Source: Hyphomicrobiales bacterium (GTDB lineage Bacteria > Pseudomonadota > Alphaproteobacteria > Rhizobiales > HXMU1428-3). From it: a stretch of DNA of 64,000 nt. This document shows positions 45,598-54,485 of the stretch, in pieces. The translations under genes were made by a program, and so were the position numbers. Within the stretch, counting starts at the first letter, position 1, and every line of letters starts with the position of its first letter. The stretch spans positions 83,582 through 147,581 of the forward strand of contig JAJFHX010000020.1 of assembly GCA_021775425.1 (NCBI GenBank). The letters run 5' to 3'. Below the pieces are notes generated by a model. That model made no database searches, was not told the DNA's origin, and saw only the letters and a program-made list of their open reading frames with translations.

Positions 45598-46922
45598 TCA
45601 GCAATGCCCCCCAAGCTCAAACTCAGCCAACCCCGGATCAGGCCATTCGCAAATATCAGCGGCTCGGGTTTTTCTTTCTTTTGCTGCTTGTTGGCGGCAT
45701 TGGTGGCTGGGCCGCTTTTGCGTCCCTGCAAGGCGCGGTGATTGCCCCGGCTCAGGTCACCGTAAAAGCTAACATCAAACGCATCCAGCATCTCGAAGGT
45801 GGTATAGTCAAAGACATCCTCGTTGATGATGGAGACCTTGTAGAAGCAGGCCAGGTGCTTCTGCGTCTCGATACCACCAAAGATGCCGCCAACCTCGCCT
45901 CACTGGATGCCAACCTGAATGAACTCCTTGCCAACCGTGCCCGCCTCATTGCAGAGCGTGACAAAAGCAACAAGATCGATTTTCCCAAAGAGCTGAAAGA
46001 AAAAGCCAGCACCAACGAAGAAATTGCTAAAATTCTCAAAGGGCAGGAAAACCTGTTAATCGCCCGCAATGAAACCATCAAAGGTCAGATAAACCAGCTT
46101 TCACAACGCACCGGTCAGCTAAAAGAAGCCATCAAAGGTCTTGAATCTCAAATCAAATCAAAACAGAACCAGCTCGGCTTCATCCGCAAAGAACTGACCG
46201 ATTTACAAACCTTAAAAGATAAAGGCCTCGTGCCACAAAACCGCTTGCTGGCCCTTCAGCGTGAAGAAGCTCGCCTTGAAGGTGAGCATGGCGAACTGGT
46301 CGCTTCAACTGCCAGAACAAAAGTCCAGATCGGTGAAACAGAAATTCAGATATTGCAAATTGAAAAAGAGCATCTCTCGGCCATCCTCACCAGCCTTGGT
46401 GAAACCACAACAAGAGCCAATCAGCTCATAGAACAGCGCGCGGCCCTTGCAGACAAACTCAAACGAATGGAAATCATAGCCCCAAAATCGGGCATCATTC
46501 ATCAGCTTTCCGTCCATACCATTGGCGGCGTCGTAGCCCCCGGTGACCCGGTGCTGATTATTGTCCCGCAAAATTCTGAAATGATTTTCGCCGCCCGCGT
46601 TAATCCGGAAGATATTGACCAGGTCTATAAAGGCCAATTAGCCAATGTCCGCCTAAGTGCATTTGACCAGCGCACCACACCTGAAGTGACAGGCCTCGTC
46701 ACCCTGGTCTCAGCCGACGCCACACAGGATCAGCCCGGTACGCCCCCTTATTATAAGGTGCATATCGAACTGCCCAAAGATCAATTAGAGCGAATTAAAG
46801 ATAAGCAGCTAGTCCCCGGCATGAACGCGGAAGCCTTCATACAGACCAAACAAAGACTGGTGTTTGAATATCTGCTCCAGCCATTAACCGACCAGATCCG
46901 CCGGACAATGCGCGAGCCGTAA
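45594..46922 (+). CDS. Type I secretion periplasmic adaptor, HlyD family
   Basis: The membrane-fusion protein that joins the ABC exporter to an outer-membrane channel. Seen: a single N-terminal TM helix (LGFFFLLLLVGGIGGWAAFASL), lipoyl half-motif KRIQHLEGGIVKDILVDDGDLVEAGQVLLRLD, a long coiled-coil hairpin (about residues 90-280), and the second lipoyl half with IIAPKSGIIHQLSVHTIGGVVAPGDPVLIIVPQ. 442 aa, typical of PrtE/AprE. ATG overlaps the permease stop by 4 bp, so translation is coupled. Confidence 0.95.
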   Translation: MISNAPQAQTQPTPDQAIRKYQRLGFFFLLLLVGGIGGWAAFASLQGAVIAPAQVTVKANIKRIQHLEGGIVKDILVDDGDLVEAGQVLLRLDTTKDAANLASLDANLNELLANRARLIAERDKSNKIDFPKELKEKASTNEEIAKILKGQENLLIARNETIKGQINQLSQRTGQLKEAIKGLESQIKSKQNQLGFIRKELTDLQTLKDKGLVPQNRLLALQREEARLEGEHGELVASTARTKVQIGETEIQILQIEKEHLSAILTSLGETTTRANQLIEQRAALADKLKRMEIIAPKSGIIHQLSVHTIGGVVAPGDPVLIIVPQNSEMIFAARVNPEDIDQVYKGQLANVRLSAFDQRTTPEVTGLVTLVSADATQDQPGTPPYYKVHIELPKDQLERIKDKQLVPGMNAEAFIQTKQRLVFEYLLQPLTDQIRRTMREP

Positions 46923-46992
46923 AGTCACAAATCGAAATGGCGCACACAATATAAAGCCCGCCTCATGCAACTCCACTAATGTGTTTGTTAGA

Positions 46993-49041
46993 TTAGCCCT
47001 CTATCTTGCCAAACTGCGCCACGCTTAGTGAAACTTCCCGAATGGCAGACAAAAGCTTCAAGCGGTTCACCCGCTGCGCCCCATCTTCATCATTGACAAT
47101 CACATCTTCAAAAAACCGGTCGATTGGCTGACGCAATTTTGCAATTTCACCCATCGCATCTTCAAACTCTTCATTGCTGATATGCTTCGTCACGGCCTTT
47201 GAAGCCTTTTCAATCGCTTTATGAAGCACACGCTCCTGCGCTAGCTGAAAGAGAGCCTCATCAGGTTTACCCGTATATTTCGCTTTGTCTTTTTTCTCTT
47301 CTATTGAGAGAATGTTCTCCGCCCGCTTCACACCGGCCAGCACATTTGCACCATCTTCTGTCTCAAGAAAATTCCGCAAAGCCTCAACCCGCTTAACGAT
47401 CATCAACAGATCATCCTGCCCGCCAAGTGAAAACACCGCATCAATCAGATCATGCCGCACACCAAGGTCCCGCAAATGCACTTTGAGCCGGTCCGCAAAG
47501 AACGAGAGCAGATCATCGGTTAATGCGGCTGATTGAGCAAAATCCTTGCGTGCCGCCTGAAACATTTCTCGTAATGGCAACCGGAGCTCATTTTCTAAAA
47601 CAATCCTTATCACCCCAAGCGCCGCCCGGCGCAGTGCAAACGGGTCTTTTGAACCGGTTGGTTTTTCGTCAATCACCCAGAACCCGGTGAGAATATCCAG
47701 CTTTTCCGCCAGTGCAACAGCTATGGATACTGGTGCAGATGGCACATCATCTGTCGGCCCTTGCGGCTTATAATGGTCTTCAATCGCAAGCGCGACTTCG
47801 CTTTCCATTCCTTCAGCTAGCGCAAGGTAGCGCCCGGCAATGCCTTGCATATCCGGCGCTTCATAAACCGTCTCGGAAACAAGATCAGCCTTGGCAAATT
47901 TAGCCGCCTTTGCAGCAAGGCTTTGATCAGCTCCAATATGTTTTGCAACATGAGAGCTCAATCCTTCAAGCCGCGTCACCCGCGCCCCAACAGTGCCAAG
48001 CTTGGCATGGAACACAATCTCATCAAGTTTCGGCAGCAAATCTTCAAGCGGCCGCGCCAGGTCGTTATCCCAGAAAAATTTCGCATCAGACAAACGCGCC
48101 CTGATCACCCGCTCATTACCGGCAATAATCTCAGCCCCATCGTCATCCGCCTCAAGATTAGAAACAAGAATAAACCGGTTCACCAGGTTCTTACCTTTTT
48201 TAAGAGAAAAACATTTCTGATGGCTCTTTAAAGTGCTGATCAAAACCTCAGACGGTACATCGAGAAATTCCTTATCAAAAGACCCCATCAGAACAACCGG
48301 CCATTCAACCAGACCAGCCGCTTCGCTTAGCAAACCGGCATCGTCAACCAGAGTAAATCGACCTTTTTTCGCAACCGCTTTCGCATCGCGCAAGATAATT
48401 GCAGCCCGGTCTTCCCCCTCAAGCACCACATGGCGCTTCAGCAAAGTTTCGGAATAGTCTTTAAAATTCTTCACCTTAAATGGCTTACCACCCAAAAACC
48501 GATGCCCGCTGGTTTTATTATCTGACTTAATCCCATCAACCTGAAACTTCACCGACTTACCGCCAAGCACACACAAAATCGAATGCAAGGGCCGCACCCA
48601 TTTTAATTTGCCAGCTCCCCAGCGCATTGATTTCGGCCAGGGAAAATTGCGCACAACATTCGTGACCACTTCCGCAATGATAAGCTCAGCCGATCGGCCT
48701 TCCCGGTCGATAACGGCCATATAAAACTGGCCCTTTTTATCGTCGTGAATTTCACATTCTTCAATTGTCAGGCCAGTGCTGCGCAAAAAACCTTCAAGCG
48801 CCCGCTCAGGTGCATCAACCCGCGGCCCCTTGCGCTCTTCCCGAACATCAGAAGACTTAGCCGGCACATCTTTGATAAGCAGCGTCAGCCGCCTTGGCGT
48901 TGCAAAGCTCTGCACCTCACCGAAATGCAGGCCGGCTTCCTTAAGTCCAGCCGTCACCAGCCGCGTCAGGTCTTGCCGCGCTTTATTTTGCATCCGTGAT
49001 GGGATTTCTTCGGAAAAAAGTTCAAGTAATAGTTCAGACAT
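46993..49041 (-). CDS. glyS: Glycyl-tRNA synthetase beta subunit
   Basis: Subunit of the bacterial alpha2beta2 glycyl-tRNA synthetase; binds tRNA-Gly. Seen: the N-terminal ELLLELFSEEIPSRMQNKARQDL, HDDKKGQFYMAVIDREGR, FPWPKSMRWG, and a C-terminal anticodon-binding-type domain. 682 aa from ATG 49041, normal. Separated from glyQ by one small membrane protein gene on the same strand, an order that I recall from rhizobia. Confidence 0.97.
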   Translation of the reverse strand: MSELLLELFSEEIPSRMQNKARQDLTRLVTAGLKEAGLHFGEVQSFATPRRLTLLIKDVPAKSSDVREERKGPRVDAPERALEGFLRSTGLTIEECEIHDDKKGQFYMAVIDREGRSAELIIAEVVTNVVRNFPWPKSMRWGAGKLKWVRPLHSILCVLGGKSVKFQVDGIKSDNKTSGHRFLGGKPFKVKNFKDYSETLLKRHVVLEGEDRAAIILRDAKAVAKKGRFTLVDDAGLLSEAAGLVEWPVVLMGSFDKEFLDVPSEVLISTLKSHQKCFSLKKGKNLVNRFILVSNLEADDDGAEIIAGNERVIRARLSDAKFFWDNDLARPLEDLLPKLDEIVFHAKLGTVGARVTRLEGLSSHVAKHIGADQSLAAKAAKFAKADLVSETVYEAPDMQGIAGRYLALAEGMESEVALAIEDHYKPQGPTDDVPSAPVSIAVALAEKLDILTGFWVIDEKPTGSKDPFALRRAALGVIRIVLENELRLPLREMFQAARKDFAQSAALTDDLLSFFADRLKVHLRDLGVRHDLIDAVFSLGGQDDLLMIVKRVEALRNFLETEDGANVLAGVKRAENILSIEEKKDKAKYTGKPDEALFQLAQERVLHKAIEKASKAVTKHISNEEFEDAMGEIAKLRQPIDRFFEDVIVNDEDGAQRVNRLKLLSAIREVSLSVAQFGKIEG

Positions 49042-49123
49042 AAGCCATCCAGACAATCGCCACACCGGGTCAGTCCCGGTTAATTAATGATAAGAAAATT
49101 TTCAGTCCCGCTATTAAAAGCCG

Positions 49124-49489
49124 CTAATATCCCATCCCGCCAAGCATCGCGCCATTGACCATCTCGAACAAAGTCTCCGGGCCAAAATAAAACACCAGCG
49201 GCAAACAAAGCACCAGCCCGACAAAAATTAGCATCAACAATAACGGCCAGACGGCTTCAACAATCCAGCCAATAAGAAAAGTGAACGCCGCCACCAGAAA
49301 CGCGAACAACAATGAAAGCGGAATAACAATAGCCAAATGATGGCTCACAACCGCATTATCCGCCGGGCCATAAACATAAATCAAACCAACCACACCAAGG
49401 GCCAGCAAACCACCAACCAGCGTGCAAACGCCAGAAAAAACACCGGGCTCCGGCAGTTCATCCATTATGCCATGTTGTTGTTCACTCAT
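49124..49489 (-). CDS. Small membrane protein between glyQ and glyS
   Basis: 121 aa with three to four hydrophobic helices (GVCTLVGGLLALGVVGLIYVYG, HLAIVIPLSLLFAFLVAAFTFLIGWIVEAVWPLLLMLIFVGLVLCLPLVFYFG). ATG 49489 has GGGG upstream; ATG 49495 is possible. Not recognised; position between the two synthetase subunit genes suggests only co-expression, not function. Confidence 0.75.
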   Translation of the reverse strand: MSEQQHGIMDELPEPGVFSGVCTLVGGLLALGVVGLIYVYGPADNAVVSHHLAIVIPLSLLFAFLVAAFTFLIGWIVEAVWPLLLMLIFVGLVLCLPLVFYFGPETLFEMVNGAMLGGMGY

Positions 49490-49530
49490 CACCATCCCCA
49501 ATCAAATACAAATAGTCGTTAAACCAAACC

Positions 49531-50520
49531 TTACGCTTTATTGCCTTCACTACCACCAGCCTCGGTCTTCAACCAGGCCTCACAGCACGCCTTTGTCAGC
49601 TCCCGCACCTGCAGAATGTAAGATTGTCGCTCAGTCACGGAAATGACACCGCGCGCATCAAGCAGGTTAAACAAATGGCTGGCCTTAATACACTGGTCAT
49701 ATGCGGGCAGCACACAACCATGGCGGCCAAGCGCCGCCTGCCCTTCACCTAGTTCTAATAAGGCACGGCATTCAGAAGCGGCATCCTTAAAATTCTGAAA
49801 CAGTTTTTCCGTGTTGGCATATTCAAAATTATGCCGGGAATATTCCTGCTCCGCCTGCAAAAACACATCGCCATAATTAACCCGGCCCTCACCTTCAACA
49901 CCATTGAAATTGAGGTCATAAACATTATCAACACCCTGGCAATACATCGCCAGCCGCTCAAGCCCGTATGTCAACTCACCCATCACCGGGGAACAGTCAA
50001 ACCCGCCTACTTGCTGAAAATATGTAAACTGAGAAACCTCCATGCCATCACACCAGACCTCCCAGCCAAGGCCCCAGGCCCCAAGTGTCGGGCTTTCCCA
50101 GTCATCTTCAACAAAACGGATATCATGCCCGAGAAGGTCAATTCCAATCGCCTCAAGGCTTTTCAGATAAAGCTCCTGAATCTCAGGTGGCGAAGGTTTC
50201 AGAACAACCTGAAACTGGTAATAATGCTGCAAGCGGTTAGGGTTTTCACCATAGCGCCCATCAGTTGGCCGCCGTGATGGCTGCACATAAGCCGCTGACC
50301 ATGGCTTTGGCCCAAGCGCCCTGAGCACAGTCGCCGGATGAAATGTCCCGGCACCAACTTCAATATCATAGGGTTGCAGCACAACACAGCCCTGCTCTGC
50401 CCAGTAAAGCTGAAGGGTTAAAATCAGATCCTGAAAAGATTTTTTTGGTTGCAGAGACTTTTTTGGCTTTTTTGCAGTCATTTTTTTGCTCGCTGCTTTT
50501 GCTGTCGCCGTTTTTGTCAT
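49531..50520 (-). CDS. glyQ: Glycyl-tRNA synthetase alpha subunit
   Basis: The catalytic class-II subunit that activates glycine. Seen: [79 protein letters not shown], the diagnostic N-terminal block, and [19 protein letters not shown]. 329 aa: about 25 residues longer than usual because of a Lys/Ala-rich N-terminus ([27 protein letters not shown]). ATG 50481 would shorten it, but neither start has a strong ribosome-binding site. Confidence 0.96.
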   Translation of the reverse strand: MTKTATAKAASKKMTAKKPKKSLQPKKSFQDLILTLQLYWAEQGCVVLQPYDIEVGAGTFHPATVLRALGPKPWSAAYVQPSRRPTDGRYGENPNRLQHYYQFQVVLKPSPPEIQELYLKSLEAIGIDLLGHDIRFVEDDWESPTLGAWGLGWEVWCDGMEVSQFTYFQQVGGFDCSPVMGELTYGLERLAMYCQGVDNVYDLNFNGVEGEGRVNYGDVFLQAEQEYSRHNFEYANTEKLFQNFKDAASECRALLELGEGQAALGRHGCVLPAYDQCIKASHLFNLLDARGVISVTERQSYILQVRELTKACCEAWLKTEAGGSEGNKA

Positions 50521-51066
50521 TTTAAAGTTTTATCCCTGTCACTAACATTCCGTAACACATCAAGAAGCTGGCACGTTCAAAGTTAAGCGTAAAAAATAAG
50601 CACAAGACATCTTAAGCCGCGGCCCCGCTTAATTTACGCCCCCCCTGACACCCCAGAAACAAACAATCAGAAGGTGCCTGAATTATAGTGCCCCTTTTAG
50701 CCGAACGAAAAAGATTTAGCTACCACGTTTTTAGCTCAATTTGCTCATCCACGGCCTAAATAAAGCCGCTCACTGTTGCCCTTTTACTCTTGCCTAGAAG
50801 CTTAACCACTTTATTCTACGTTAACCATGTTGTAAGTGCGCCAAAAATGAATATCCTATTGATAAAAAGAACAAACAACGAAGCGATTTGATAGTGAATA
50901 TCCCGGTTGGGGGGCAATACCAGGCCAAATTCTTCAAATCTGCTCCACGCGGCAATGAACACATGAACGAACGTTAAGAACTGAAACGTTAAGTACTAAA
51001 ACGTTAAGAACTAACAAGGCAACGAACCAGGGGATGTATGTTGGTATGTTGGGAAGAGTTTTAAAT
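50521..51066. other. Intergenic region between glyQ and the GH19-type gene
   Basis: No gene seen. It must hold the promoters of both divergent genes. The last 100 bp carry three 15-bp tandem repeats (separate entry). The middle part is AT-rich without a clear RNA gene. Confidence 0.6.
50971..51015 (+). repeat. Three 15-bp tandem repeats ACGTTAAGNACTNAA upstream of the GH19-type gene
   Basis: Units at 50971, 50986 and 51001 share ACGTTAAG exactly and differ at one to three later bases. The strict 15-bp period (about 1.4 helical turns) and the position 50-100 bp before the start suggest a repeated regulator site; simple slippage is the alternative. Confidence 0.75.
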
Positions 51067-52710
51067 ATGTCTGCCATTCAAAAGGGCGGCCAGAAACGAT
51101 CACACCTGAAATATGGCCCTATACTAGGGACGGTTATTGTGGCCGGTATGGTCGCTTTACTTCCCATTCAGTTCAAAGCTGGCACATTCACCCATTCAGT
51201 TGCCACAGCCCAGGAAGATACAGACAGCGAACCGGATAAACCCAAATCCTTCACCAAGGAAGATATCATCGACCGGGCACATTTTTTTGCCAAATTCCGC
51301 ACTAATTTTTACCGCATCACAGACAAAGAAGCCTATTTGGTCGATAGATACGAACGCATTTTCGATTATTGGGACAGCCAGCCACAATTAAAAGACCTGC
51401 GCTGGCTGGCCTACATTCTCGCCACCACATATCATGAAACAGGCCGCCGCATTCAGGCGGTTAGAGAATGTTTTGGCAAAACAGATCAGGAATCGATCAA
51501 TTGCGTCACCAGCCTTTATCGTCGCGGCCGCATCAAACGCAACTATGCCGCCATAGATAAAGTTACAGGCAAAGCCTATTTTGGCCGCGGCCACGTTCAG
51601 CTCACCTGGGATTTTAACTACAAGCGCATGGGCAAAGAGCTCGGCATGGGTGATCAGGTCTATATCAACCCAGACCTTGCCCTCCACCCGGATAGCTCTG
51701 TTGCCATCATGGCTGAAGGCATGATCAAAGGTATCTTTACCGGCAAACGGCTCTCTCAATATTTCAACGCGACAACAGAAAACTGGGGCGGCGCCCGCCG
51801 TATCGTTAACGGCCTCGATAAATACACCCTCATTGCCGGCTATGGCCGCAAGTTCTACGCGTCTTTGCGCACCATGAAAAACGAAATCCCTGTCGCCGAT
51901 GCGGATGATAAGAAAGATCCTGATACAAAAGATCCGGTCCAAACGGTTGATTGCACCAAACCATCGATACCGCAAAGCTGTTTGAGCAAACTAACCGGCC
52001 AGCTCGCCGTTTTAAATACCCGCTATGACGACCTGAATAAAACCTATCAGAACTCCCTCGCTGCCAACAATATCCTTGAAGACAAAGTAAAAACCCTGAC
52101 GCAAGACTTAAGTGAAGCCCAAAAAGATTTGCCAGCAGCAAAGGCTGAACTGGCAGGCCTCAAAAAAGCCCATCAGGTGCTACAGAATGAATATAATGAA
52201 CTTGAAAAAACCAACAAGACCAATGCGGATGAGAAATTGCGTTTAGCCGCCCTTTCAACTGAGCTGCAAACCAAACTGGACGACGCAATTACCACCGGTT
52301 CCACCGGCGATGGTTCATTGCTAAAACAACGCCTTGATGAGCTTGAAAAAAGCCAGAACGAAGTCAACCAGCAACTGGCTTCCATTAAAGTCAAACAATC
52401 AGAGTTAAATACGCTTCAAGACTCTCTAGCCAAAAAGGAAGCCTCCCTGAAAGACCGCACGGCTGATATTGAGCTTTCAAAAAATGCTCTGCAAGTGAGA
52501 GAAACAAATTTGTTAAAAGAACTTGATAACCTCAATCAACAACAAAAACAATTAAGCCAGGATCAGCAGGAACTTACATTAGAAGAAGAGCGCCTCAAAC
52601 GTTTTGATGAAGATTTGAAAGAAGAAAAACGAAAATTTGAGGAAGAAAATTCAAAAAGCTGGTATTCAAAAATATGGGACAGCGCATCATCCACATGGAG
52701 GAGCAAATGA
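51067..52710 (+). CDS. GH19-type lysozyme/chitinase-fold protein with long C-terminal coiled coil
   Basis: About 547 aa, not a standard chitinase. Seen: an N-terminal membrane anchor or signal (YGPILGTVIVAGMVALLPIQF), then a GH19-like domain (about residues 60-280) with the catalytic Glu in TTYHETGRRIQAV and the substrate-groove motif YFGRGHVQLTWDFNYKRMG, and GARRIVNGLDKYTLIAGYGRKFY. After an Asp/Lys-rich linker come about 240 residues of coiled coil (LEKSQNEVNQQLASIKVKQSELNTLQ...). ATG 51067 has GGAAGAG 8 nt upstream; ATG 51034 and 51046 are alternatives. It overlaps the next gene by ATGA. Likely periplasmic, acting on peptidoglycan or another polymer. Confidence 0.82.
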   Translation: MSAIQKGGQKRSHLKYGPILGTVIVAGMVALLPIQFKAGTFTHSVATAQEDTDSEPDKPKSFTKEDIIDRAHFFAKFRTNFYRITDKEAYLVDRYERIFDYWDSQPQLKDLRWLAYILATTYHETGRRIQAVRECFGKTDQESINCVTSLYRRGRIKRNYAAIDKVTGKAYFGRGHVQLTWDFNYKRMGKELGMGDQVYINPDLALHPDSSVAIMAEGMIKGIFTGKRLSQYFNATTENWGGARRIVNGLDKYTLIAGYGRKFYASLRTMKNEIPVADADDKKDPDTKDPVQTVDCTKPSIPQSCLSKLTGQLAVLNTRYDDLNKTYQNSLAANNILEDKVKTLTQDLSEAQKDLPAAKAELAGLKKAHQVLQNEYNELEKTNKTNADEKLRLAALSTELQTKLDDAITTGSTGDGSLLKQRLDELEKSQNEVNQQLASIKVKQSELNTLQDSLAKKEASLKDRTADIELSKNALQVRETNLLKELDNLNQQQKQLSQDQQELTLEEERLKRFDEDLKEEKRKFEEENSKSWYSKIWDSASSTWRSK

Positions 52711-53348
52711 GTAGGCACAAATCCAGGCCGCAAACAACCAAGAAAGCAGCAACCAACATGATCATTCACGCAAAAACAGCAGCTAGATTTGCAGTATTTA
52801 CGATGCTGTCTCTGCTGGTCATAGCAACGACCCCATTTTCAACCGCCAATGCAGCAGACCGAACATTCGCCAAATTTGACATCGTGCTGAATAAATCAAG
52901 CGGTGCCGTAAATGTTGAAGGGCTGCAAACTAAAAATTATCTCCAGGAACTGGCAGACACCCGCTTCGCCTATCTTGATCTGAAAGTTCTGGTCGATGGC
53001 ACAGATGAAGATGCAGTTCTCCAGTCAACCGAAGAAGCTGACCGCCGTACCGAAGTTGATTGCCAGCAAGGCCGTTTCGGGCCCCTGCCCATGGTTGACG
53101 GAATGGAATACTTCCTAACCACATCTTATGAAGGCAAAAAAATTGACGTCACCTTCTATCCCGGCACCCGCGCTGTCCATACCTTCAACGATGTGGCCTG
53201 CACATTTGACATCCGCATCAAGAAAAAAGCCGTCTTTCACCTGCGCGGCTTCTTTGCAGTTGTCTCAAACACATATGAAGATGGCGTCGCCTTTCAATTG
53301 CGCCCGCTCACACCAACACCAAGTGAGATTGATCAGGTCTTGAAATAA
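52707..53348 (+). CDS. Secreted protein of unknown function, partner of the GH19-type gene
   Basis: 213 aa. Starts in the ATGA overlap with the preceding stop, with GGAGG 6 nt upstream, so the two are translationally coupled. Basic N-terminus, signal peptide FAVFTMLSLLVIATTPFSTANAA, then a mature domain DRTFAKFDIVLNKSSGAVNVEGLQTKNYLQELADTRFAYLDLKVLVDGTDE... with two Cys (VDCQQGRFGP and NDVACTFDIRI) that may pair. Strand-rich; I do not recognise the family. The coupling implies that it works with the GH19-type protein in the periplasm or outside. Confidence 0.8.
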   Translation: MSRHKSRPQTTKKAATNMIIHAKTAARFAVFTMLSLLVIATTPFSTANAADRTFAKFDIVLNKSSGAVNVEGLQTKNYLQELADTRFAYLDLKVLVDGTDEDAVLQSTEEADRRTEVDCQQGRFGPLPMVDGMEYFLTTSYEGKKIDVTFYPGTRAVHTFNDVACTFDIRIKKKAVFHLRGFFAVVSNTYEDGVAFQLRPLTPTPSEIDQVLK

Positions 53349-53370
53349 AACAAGATCGACTTGTTAAAAT

Positions 53371-53408
53371 AAAAAATCCGCGCTGTAATCACCCAGCGCG
53401 GATTTTTT
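53371..53408. terminator. Bidirectional terminator between convergent genes
   Basis: Perfect 15-bp inverted repeat AAAAAATCCGCGCTG / CAGCGCGGATTTTTT with an 8-nt loop. Confidence 0.93.
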
Positions 53409-53432
53409 ATTACCGATATATATTGATAGCTT

Positions 53433-54323
53433 TTAAAGACCAAACCGTGACCAGAGCGCTCTGGTTTCAAGTGATGAAATCAGTTGATCGGTAAATTGTG
53501 GAGACCCGGTAGAACCGCCGCCACCAAACAACCCGCCAAACATTCCGCCACGCACACCTTGCGGCGAAGTCCGACCAAACAATCCTCGCTTGGGTTTTAC
53601 CAGTTGCAGCTCGACATCCGGCCCGAACACCTCACGCATTTTTGTGCGCACATCAGAAAGCCCGTCAATCAAACCCAGCTCAACTGCTTTAGTTCCTGTC
53701 CAGAATTCACCAGTAAACAAATCATCAGAAGTCAGCTTTTCCGCCCGGCGCGACATCACCACATCTTTAAATGTATTATGGATATCCTTCTGCAATTCTT
53801 TCAGCCGCGCTATGTCATCAGGGTTTTCTGGCTGGAAAGCATCAAGTGTCAGCTTCTTTTCACCAGCGGTATAAACCCTGCGCTCAACACCAATTTTCTC
53901 AATCGCCTTATCAAAGCCAAAGCCTGCTGCAATCACGCCGATTGACCCGATGATAGAGCTTGGGTCCGCATAAAGCTCGTCACCGGCAACGGCGATAAAA
54001 TATCCGCCTGAAGCTGCTACATCTTCCATAAACACATAGATTTTCTTGTCATTTTCTTCAGCTAAAGAGCGCAACCGCTTGAAAATCATCATTGATTGAA
54101 CAGGAGAACCACCAGGCGAATTAATCACCACAGCAACCGCTTTGGCCTTCTTGTCCTCAAATGCTTTTTCAATCATGTCCGCACTATTGGCCAGGCTAAT
54201 CCCCGGGTTAAGCGGTGTTGCCATGCCAATCGGCCCCGTCAAACGAATAACAGGCACACGGGGCGCTTTCTGAAACAAGCGTTTATACCAGGCTTTTTTC
54301 TTCTTCTTCGTTTTCACGGACAT
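53433..54323 (-). CDS. S49-family (SppA/SohB-like) serine peptidase
   Basis: A Ser-Lys protease of the signal-peptide-peptidase type, 296 aa. Seen: VPVIRLTGPIGM at the start of the crotonase-like fold, NSPGGSPVQSMMIFKRL, the nucleophile Ser in FMEDVAASGGYFIAVAGDELYADPSSIIGSIGVI, and the Lys side near EKIGVERRVYTAGEKK. The N-terminus is very basic (VKTKKKKKAWYKRLFQKAP) and there is no clear TM helix, so it may be cytosolic and membrane-associated. ATG 54323 is preferred to the longer start. Part of a conserved rhizobial block with the methylase and ispB. Confidence 0.93.
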   Translation of the reverse strand: MSVKTKKKKKAWYKRLFQKAPRVPVIRLTGPIGMATPLNPGISLANSADMIEKAFEDKKAKAVAVVINSPGGSPVQSMMIFKRLRSLAEENDKKIYVFMEDVAASGGYFIAVAGDELYADPSSIIGSIGVIAAGFGFDKAIEKIGVERRVYTAGEKKLTLDAFQPENPDDIARLKELQKDIHNTFKDVVMSRRAEKLTSDDLFTGEFWTGTKAVELGLIDGLSDVRTKMREVFGPDVELQLVKPKRGLFGRTSPQGVRGGMFGGLFGGGGSTGSPQFTDQLISSLETRALWSRFGL

Positions 54324-54485
54324 TGACCTAACCTTAATAAAAAAATTAACCGCCCAGCGCACATCAACGCGCTTCAGCGCAACCACTATAACTTAATTTC
54401 AAAAATTAAAAATACAAGAGACCACCCGATAACAACATGACAACGCGCTCTATATATCGAGCAATTCAATCTCTGGGAAAAAGTC

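Noticed and set aside
51388-51975. 195-aa antisense ORF inside the GH19-type gene
   Set aside because: Lies wholly opposite a gene with recognisable catalytic motifs; no start signal.
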